Shown one piece after another: positions 57,707 through 64,000 of a stretch of DNA of 64,000 bases. Position 1 is the first letter of the stretch; every line of letters starts with the position of its first letter. The notes beneath the pieces were generated by a model. It saw only the letters and a program-made list of their open reading frames with translations, ran no database searches and was not told where the DNA came from. The translations under genes and the position numbers were made by a program. The stretch comes from Stemphylium vesicarium (lineage: Eukaryota > Ascomycota > Dothideomycetes > Pleosporales > Pleosporaceae), in the NCBI GenBank assembly GCA_004380135.1, contig QXCR01000158.1:1-64000 (forward strand), read 5' to 3'.

Positions 57707-59472
57707 CTAGAAAGCATCGCTGACATCTGCCTCACCGTTCGAGGCTCTCAGCGAGCTCTCGGCCAGGTCGACTCTGAGTTGAGCCGTCTCAGCTTCACGT
57801 TCAAGGCTATCCCATTCTCTTAGCTTCTGCCTCTTCGCGTCCTCTTTCCTGTCAATCATCTCTCTAAGCTTCTGCGCCTCCGATTCGAGCTTGAGAATCT
57901 TGCTCTTGTCATACATCTCAGGGGCTTTCTGGCCACCAGGAATTTCCTTGGAGAGGTCGGCGAGATGGTCGCGGAAGCGCATCGTACGGGGATAGGTTGT
58001 AGCAGTGGAGTTGTTAGAACCGCGGAACGAGGGTGCGAAAGGCGCAGCTCCACCAGGACCGCTGCTGGAGCCGCGAGGTCCGGATGGCGTGCCACCGTAG
58101 TAACCTCCTCCTCGAGGTCCCGCTCCCCATGACCCTCTGCGGGAAGAAGATCCAGAGAAGTCTCCTCGCCCTTCGTACCCACCAAATCCGCGACCTCCAC
58201 CGCGTGGCCTCGTCGGCGCAGTTAAGACGGGGTTATTCGCCCGAGGAAATGCAGGGGGCTGTGCTACTGAGCTGGATAGGCCTGCCGGGGGTGATATCGC
58301 AGGGGACGGATAGCTGCGACTGGAGGGCCCCGTAGGCGGGGCTCGGGCAAAACTGCCATCGCCGTTGCGATAAGAAGAAGACGGGCCTGTTGGAGGCGCA
58401 AAGTCTCTATCTCCGCGTGGTCCAGTTGGGGGACTCTCTCTGCGCCGTGGGGGGGATCGCTCTCGCTCACGGCTAAAGTCTCGACCTCTATCAGGAAGTC
58501 GTTCCCGATAAGGCGATCTTGGTGCGGAAGCAGGTTCTCTAGTAGCTCTATCTTCTACGACGAGCGCAGCTCGACTAGGGTGAATGGGAGGCGGAGAGGA
58601 GCGACGCGAGGTAGCAGCTGAGTCTCTGCCCGATGCTTCGTTTGAAGCATATGTCGGCCGCGCCGGAGAAGGAGATCTGCGGCTTCTCCAAGTATCAGCA
58701 GCGTACGGGTCGGCGCGTTCGCGTCTTGGGGAGGGTGATCGCCGCCTGTAATCGCGTGCAGGAGAGTATCGGCGTGGAGGAGGGCTGTAAGTTTGTCAGT
58801 AGATGATCATTTACGGCGTGCATTCCATGATATACCTGTTCACCCTAGACCGCGGCTCTTCGTACCGGCTCGAACGCATGGGCGAACGCATGCCACGACT
58901 CCTGGCTGGTGATACATCGCGTTCTCGAAGAGGTGGTGTTCTCTCGCGCGGTCGCGGGGAACGAGTGTACGAATCGTACTGATCCCGATCCCGTCGCGGT
59001 GACCTTGGCCTATCGTTTCTGTAGTCGTCACGTCTTGGAGAGAATGCTCTGCGTGGTGGTGATCTGGGACGCGCCCTCCAGTTGTCGTCGCGACGTGGAC
59101 TTCGTGATCTTCTTCGGAACGCAGGCGACCTACTCCGTGGACGGCTAGAACGACCTCCAGGAACGTAGGTATCAGCGGAGGCTATGCCACGGCGGGGTGG
59201 CGAACCACGTCGAAGAGGTGATCCGCGACGGGGTGGAGGTGAGCGAGCACGATAGCTATCTCCGCGCGGAGAGCGTGGACGTGGGCCAGGGGAGCGCGGA
59301 CGGTATGTGTTTGAATATCTATCATCTCTGGTTGCGCATTAGTAGTTGTGTTACCAATCATGCTTGCCGACTGCTCAAGGCCGTGTGCGATCAACCAGCA
59401 CTTAAGCGGCAGCCTGGTGTGAACAAACCTTCTGTCTCCTCGGTCTCGGTCTCGCTCACGATCCCTGTCCAT
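57707..59472 (-). CDS. Arg/Ser-rich nuclear protein with C-terminal coiled coil
   Basis: Three exons (59429-59472, 58836-59327, 57707-58784) give 537 aa. The start is MDRDRERDRDRGDRR. The first 300 residues are packed with RSP, SPRR, RRDD and RSRS elements, typical of splicing or RNA-processing factors that are phosphorylated by SR kinases. A middle part contains three APPTGP-type repeats and then Gly/Arg-rich RGG-like segments. The last 90 residues form a charged helix (LKLESEAQKLREMIDRKED, WDSLEREAETAQLRV), probably a coiled coil. Donors are GTTTGT and GTATAT, with acceptors CCAG and TTACAG after CTAAT and CTGAC branches. No RRM or other folded domain is seen. Its function is not known; a nuclear role is inferred. 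Confidence 0.8.
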
Positions 59473-60292
59473 TTCGCAACCAAATATGACGTCCTTGACC
59501 TAAGGCAAATGCTGTGTATTAGGAGATAGTTCAATAAAGGTTCGCGTAAGTTTGCAGCTAAGAATTGCGACTGTCCGGCGATGGTGCGTGTTTGGGGTGT
59601 CGTGTGTTGGATCTGCAAAAAGTGAAGTTCGAAGCCAAGCCCACTGCGACTGGACGCGTTGGATAGTCACGTGCTATTAAGTAAACTGGGGCTGGAGACG
59701 CGGAAGCTTAGGCCTTCTATCAACCACGAGGATCGAACAATAGATAATCTCTTTGTTGTTTCGTTGATTTCAGGCACGGTGTCGAGAAGACGAAAGTGGT
59801 GGTGGTGTGCGCAATGAACCCAGCTTGTTTTTAGCAAGCGGCAAATTGTGTCTTCTCCCATGTGGCTAAGTTGATTGAGCACCGCTTCGTCTTTCAAAAT
59901 CGTACGACTTGGCACAACCCGACATACTGAGCGTTCGCGCCTTTAGCAACAGCAGCCAATCAGCGATTATTGGCGGCTTTGTTTGACCCCTTGCCTTGCC
60001 GTTCGCGTCCTCGGGGCGTCAATCGCGGCGTGGCGTGGGTTCGTTTCCATAGTCATCGTGTCATTCCTGTCCATTACTCTGCCTTAAGTATTGAAATTCT
60101 TCATCTTGATTATGTTCATCTGCGTGCATCCTTGGCTGCCGCGTATAACGCCGATTCCCAATGCTGAGTATGCCGAAGCCCTACTGACCCTTGACATCCG
60201 TGACGCCAGCTCGCTCTCAGAGCTCTTGAAAGTGCAACCCTTAATCTTTTGTACAGAATGCTTGTCCTCTTCGGACTCTTGACCACGCAGAC
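59473..60292. other. Intergenic between two minus-strand genes
   Basis: Promoter of the RS-rich gene and 3' UTR of SF3B2. Short frames at 59667-60282 are unsupported. Confidence 0.55.
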
Positions 60293-62065
60293 TTAGCGCC
60301 TATTCCTTCGCTCATCCTCCCTCTTCGCCCTTTTCCTGCTTTCCTGGTTGATCATGTCTGCCAAATCATCTTGATCGATACTCTGCCATTCTCCCTGTGC
60401 TTCGGCCCGTTGCCTCGACTCATATTCTTTCTTCAGCGCGTCCTTGTCCAGCTTGTCACTGTCTGCCAACTGATCAACGTCGACAGATACGTCGATGTCT
60501 CCAGCTTTGCGCTTTCTCTGTGCTTGTCCAAGCGCGTCGCGCTTGGCAGCATCCAAATCATAGGCGTGTTCGCCACCGAAGAATCCGGTCGCGGATATGT
60601 TCTTCTCGGGTAACACAGTGAAGGCGCTACGCGGCGCTCCCGGCTCTTCAGTTTCGATTCCCTTGCGCTGCTTCCGAAGCTGGAACTCCCCACCGATGCT
60701 TTCAGCACCGCCAATCTCTGATGGCATGGCCGAAGCAGTAGTCATGGAGGTCTGTATACCGCTCGCGTCTTCGTCTCCTTCCTCTTCGTCCTCGTCTTCG
60801 TCCTCTTCTTCCTCGTCGCTTTCCTCGTCCTCGCTCTCGCCCTCAGCTCGAAGTGCGCCCCATATACCTCGCTCGACAGGTTCACCAACGTGCGTTGATT
60901 GCTGTTGTTCCTCCAATATAGCAGTGCCGTAGAGATCCCCTCCAAAAAGTGGCTTGCCGGCGTCGTCTGTAGGAGGCTTGCCCCATTGACCGGGCTGGAA
61001 GCCCCATGATGAGCCGGGAGGAATCGGAGCGTTAACGCCGGGGATGCGCATGTTCGGATATGACGGCGGAGGGCCGAAGCGCTGCATGTTAATGAGCCAC
61101 GGAGGCGGGTGACCGGGTGCCATTCCGAGTGCTTCTCGAAGCTCTTCGCTCAACTCGCCAGGCTTCAGGTTTACAAGGTTGGTCTCAAACTCTTTACCTT
61201 CGTAGTAGACTTCGCCGTATCTAGTGAGTTCCGGCTTTGTCTGTCGCCTGAAGAAGGCATCGTAGAGTTTCGCATAGTCGATGTCAAGCTTGCCAAGCTT
61301 TCCTTGAACACGCTCACGCTGTTTCTGTCTCATGGTCATCTCTGCCTGCTTCTCCAAGACGGCATCTCGCATTTCCGCGATACCCGTTTCCTGGATGAAT
61401 CTGGGAAGGGCAAATGGCGGCTTCTCGATACCGCGCTTTGACGATAAGTATTCGCGCTTGAGCGACCAGTGAGTCGGGACTGGTATAACGTTTTTCGCTC
61501 CCTTTATGGAGATTAGCAATTGAGGGTTAGACGACGACACGTCTGTCCATTCGACCAACTCTGGTCGGGGGACTAATGACTTGAGCTGTGCAACCGACAA
61601 CTTGTTCATCTGCTTTCTCTGCTTCTTGGAAAGCTTGGGCTTGCCGTCTTCGTCTTCCTCATCAGGGATGTCGTCGTCGGACAGGTACATCTCAGGCTTT
61701 TCATCATCCTTGGTGGCCGCTTCCTCCTCAGTCGGCTCCCTGAACTTTTCGAAGACGCTCTTGTATTCCTCAAAGACGGGGTCGTCGAGATCGTACTGGT
61801 TCGCGATATCATCGATGGTAAGGAGGTTCGCGGGCTTCACCGCCTGTGCTTGGTTATTTGAGTCGCTTTCGGGTGCGGGAGATTCGCTCTCACGCGCAGA
61901 GTCGCCGACTTCTGACGGTGTCTCCTGTGACCATGTTAGCAAGCTCTCTCGCGATGCGCGATCCGGTGGGCGAGGGATACGTACAGAGCGCTGTTGCTTC
62001 TTCTTTGCGCGGCGATAGGCATTCTTGTTCGCCTGCTTCTTGCCTTTGGCAGCTGCGCCCGACAT
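60293..62065 (-). CDS. cus1: Splicing factor 3B subunit 2 (Cus1/SAP145)
   Basis: Two exons (61985-62065, 60293-61924) give 570 aa. The protein is part of SF3b in the U2 snRNP and helps hold U2 at the branch site. The basic N-terminus (KKQANKNAYRRAKKKQQRS) is followed by acidic linkers, the conserved SF3b145 core (about 215-340: LSVAQLKSLVPRPELVEWTD, VPTHWSLKREYLSSKRGIEK), the PSP proline-rich domain (APIPPGSSWGFQPGQWGKPP) and an acidic C-terminal region. The 60 nt intron (GTACGT, GCTAAC, CACAG) has no stop and is a multiple of three, so retention adds 20 residues. A longer frame reaches 62296, but the ATG at 62065 matches the family start better. Confidence 0.94.
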   Translation of the reverse strand: MSGAAAKGKKQANKNAYRRAKKKQQRSVRIPRPPDRASRESLLTWSQETPSEVGDSARESESPAPESDSNNQAQAVKPANLLTIDDIANQYDLDDPVFEEYKSVFEKFREPTEEEAATKDDEKPEMYLSDDDIPDEEDEDGKPKLSKKQRKQMNKLSVAQLKSLVPRPELVEWTDVSSSNPQLLISIKGAKNVIPVPTHWSLKREYLSSKRGIEKPPFALPRFIQETGIAEMRDAVLEKQAEMTMRQKQRERVQGKLGKLDIDYAKLYDAFFRRQTKPELTRYGEVYYEGKEFETNLVNLKPGELSEELREALGMAPGHPPPWLINMQRFGPPPSYPNMRIPGVNAPIPPGSSWGFQPGQWGKPPTDDAGKPLFGGDLYGTAILEEQQQSTHVGEPVERGIWGALRAEGESEDEESDEEEEDEDEDEEEGDEDASGIQTSMTTASAMPSEIGGAESIGGEFQLRKQRKGIETEEPGAPRSAFTVLPEKNISATGFFGGEHAYDLDAAKRDALGQAQRKRKAGDIDVSVDVDQLADSDKLDKDALKKEYESRQRAEAQGEWQSIDQDDLADMINQESRKRAKREDERRNRR

Positions 62066-62495
62066 GTTGGCTGGTATTACGCGCGTTGCAATGCGGGGGC
62101 CTCGTTCAATCGGAATCAAATGCGCTGTCTGTTCTGTATAGACAGAATGCGCGTTTTGTGGGCGCGAAGGGGCGGGTGGACGAGAAGCGGAGGTGGAGGC
62201 TGAAGTTGCTGAGCTCGCGCGGAAAGATTGAGCGTACAGCCTTGGCGTCGCAACTCGCGGCAACATGACTTCACAGTCGACGGCATCTGTGCGCATGCAC
62301 TTCGATTACTCAACTCAACACAGTCATGCAAACACGTGCATCTACAGCAAATTTGTTCATATCATCGTATCTATGCTAAACACTGCCTGACAAGGCCCTG
62401 GCCCTGGCTGCATAAACCTCGACTGCCCTGCACCGATAGACCATCAGCGGGCCCATTCAACAAGCCAGTGATGCCTAGGTACTATCCAGTTCAAT
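62066..62495. other. Intergenic between two minus-strand genes
   Basis: Promoter of SF3B2 and 3' UTR of the aldo/keto reductase. Nothing else was seen. Confidence 0.55.
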
Positions 62496-63541
62496 CTACG
62501 ATCGATCGTCGTCGGCGAACTACACACTCTATCAGTACGCGTCTCACAGCCACTTTTGTCCGTCACGCTCACCTTCTTGGCCCAGAAGCCTCTGAAGTGC
62601 TTCTGCTGTCCCAGTTCGTTGATGTCCTTGACTTCTTTCGGCGTCAACTTGAAAGTCATCGCCCTCAAGTAATCACTCAGACGCTGCTCCTTACTACTAG
62701 TCGTGATCGGTACGATGTCCTGGTCAATGCACCACCTCAGATATATCTCATTCTCGCCCACCGCGTACTTTTTCGTCAGTTTTTCTACATAGCCGTCCAC
62801 TGGGCCAGGCTTTGCCTTGGTGGCAGCTGTCAGAGGAGAGTAGGCGGTAGTCGCGATACCATTTTGCTTGTGAAATTCGAGAAGCTTTGGGTGTTGGAGA
62901 TAGGGGTGGAATTCGATTTGGTTGCAGACCGGCTTTACTTTTGCAGTCTTGAGAACAGTCTCCAGATGTTCGGGGAGATAGTTCGAGACGCCGATGGATT
63001 TTGCAAGCCCGGAGGCTTGGACTGCTTCCATGTCTGCCCAAGCCTTTTGGAGGTCGACCTCAGAGTCGGAAAACCAAGGTTGGTGGATCAGATACCTTCA
63101 ACGTCAGTTATGTGCTGAAGAAAATGCGTTTTCAACATCTTACAAGTCCACATATTCGAGCTGCAGCTTTTGCAGGCTCGTCTTGATTGCACCTGCAATA
63201 TCATTGATGTTGTCATTGTTCACTTTGGTAGTTACGTAAAGCTTTTCACGTGGAACGCCGCTTTCTTTGATAGCTGTCCCAAGTTCCGTCTCGGTCTTGT
63301 ATACTGCGAAGCGTTAGGGAGCCGTCAATATGCAAGACGGCTTGCGGTACGTACCCTCTGCACCATCAAGATGTGTGTATCCCAACTTGGTGGCGATCTT
63401 GACGGCATCAATTGTGGCCTGGTCGATCTTATTCTCCTCGCCAGTCTTGAACCAAGCAGTTCCAGTGCCATAGCCGAGCATAGGCATCGAAGTACCGTCA
63501 TTGAGTTTCAGTTTCGGGATGGTGACGTTTAGTTCGGCCAT
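62496..63541 (-). CDS. Aldo/keto reductase
   Basis: Four exons (63355-63541, 63144-63303, 62573-63095, 62496-62519) give 297 aa. The protein is an NADPH-dependent carbonyl reductase of the (beta/alpha)8 barrel type. The catalytic tetrad is complete: Asp59 and Tyr64 in LDGAEVY, Lys89 in YVTTKV, and His120 in YLIHQPW. The cofactor end includes PITTSSKEQRLSDYL. The last coding exon is 24 nt (FADDDRS); without it the frame runs into the intron. Donors are GTACGT, GTAAGA and GTGAGC. The physiological substrate is unknown. A longer frame reaches 63814, but the ATG at 63541 fits the family start (ELNVTIPKLKLNDG). Confidence 0.93.
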
Positions 63542-64000
63542 TGTTGCGAGGGTCCGTGTGTGTGGAACGAGGAATCGATTCGAGTGGGTGATTGAGCTGT
63601 GGCAGGATGTGATTCTACAGTCGATGTGTGAGACAAAGTTCCTCAAAAGTTTGAGCACAGAAAACGCAAGTAGTGGGAGATGGAAGGGCGATTGCAAAGC
63701 AGGCCGAGCTTCGAATACCGGGCCACTGGGCGTGTCGCTAGAATGCCGAAGGTGGGGTTCATCGTAATTGGTAGCCGACGTCACCATCAGCGATAAGGCA
63801 ACTATAAGAAACAACTTCGCTATAGATTATACGCATCGTTCATACTAGCAGGCGTCAGCCTGTCCCTTTATTTTCGTAGATGGAGCGATGCTCCTGTGTT
63901 AATTGCGTGTACTATTTAGCAGTTAACAGTCAGCCTCAATGCATGTCAGATGCGCTATCTAATTTAGGGCAGATGCCTAAGGAACTAGAGGAATCTCCTT
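63542..64000. other. Upstream region of the aldo/keto reductase, to window end
   Basis: Promoter of the reductase gene. From about 63800 the sequence is more AT-rich. No gene is visible before the edge. Confidence 0.5.

Noticed and set aside
60597..60932. Ser-rich plus-strand frame (runs of Ser) opposite SF3B2
   Set aside because: It is the antisense of the acidic Glu/Asp stretch of SF3B2.

Overview
The window looks like the nuclear chromosome of a filamentous ascomycete, most likely a dothideomycete of the Pleosporales type. The reasons are short 45-125 nt GT-AG introns with CTAAC/CTGAC branch points, single-gene transcription units on both strands, fungal-specific families (formin SepA/Bni1, Ctf4/SepB, Pga1, Kex2-processed secreted proteins), and accessory families that are expanded in that group (C2H2/DUF8035, DUF7580, F-box, BTB). 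I recognised no rRNA, tRNA, CRISPR array or intact transposon. Exon coordinates were worked out by hand from reading frames and splice signals. No transcript data were available.

Layout. 0-5 kb: a full-size ABCA transporter. 6.3-7.3 kb: a secreted, Asn-rich, Kex2-type precursor. 9.4-16.4 kb: an accessory block with a C2H2/DUF8035 gene and a DUF7580 gene sharing a 241 bp divergent promoter, then an F-box/LRR-like gene. 16.4-20.6 kb: a long non-coding stretch. 20.6-22.8 kb: a secreted class II-type heme peroxidase and a small F-box gene. 24.3-32.9 kb: formin, a small membrane protein and formate dehydrogenase. 35-36.1 kb: a broken BTB gene. 38.4-45.4 kb: three intact small secreted proteins, a broken beta-trefoil lectin-like gene and an MFS exporter. 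46.4-63.5 kb: a dense conserved block with Ctf4, alpha-tubulin, Pga1, a double F-box-like protein, RNA polymerase III subunit 2, an RS-rich nuclear protein, SF3B subunit 2 and an aldo/keto reductase.

How the parts relate. The conserved genes act independently: cytoskeleton and polarity (formin, tubulin), replication and cohesion (Ctf4), Pol III transcription, pre-mRNA splicing (SF3B2, probably the RS protein), GPI anchor synthesis (Pga1) and C1 metabolism (formate dehydrogenase). The accessory genes are the interesting part. Four of them carry an in-frame stop inside sequence that still reads as coding, while every conserved gene in the window has an open frame. The best candidate for an undescribed system is the divergent pair at 9.4-14.7 kb. 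One partner has an architecture reminiscent of HeLo plus pseudokinase, and the other is a large zinc-finger/DUF8035 protein whose C-terminal domain lies behind a stop codon. A second candidate is the Kex2-type precursor, which could release several related secreted peptides.
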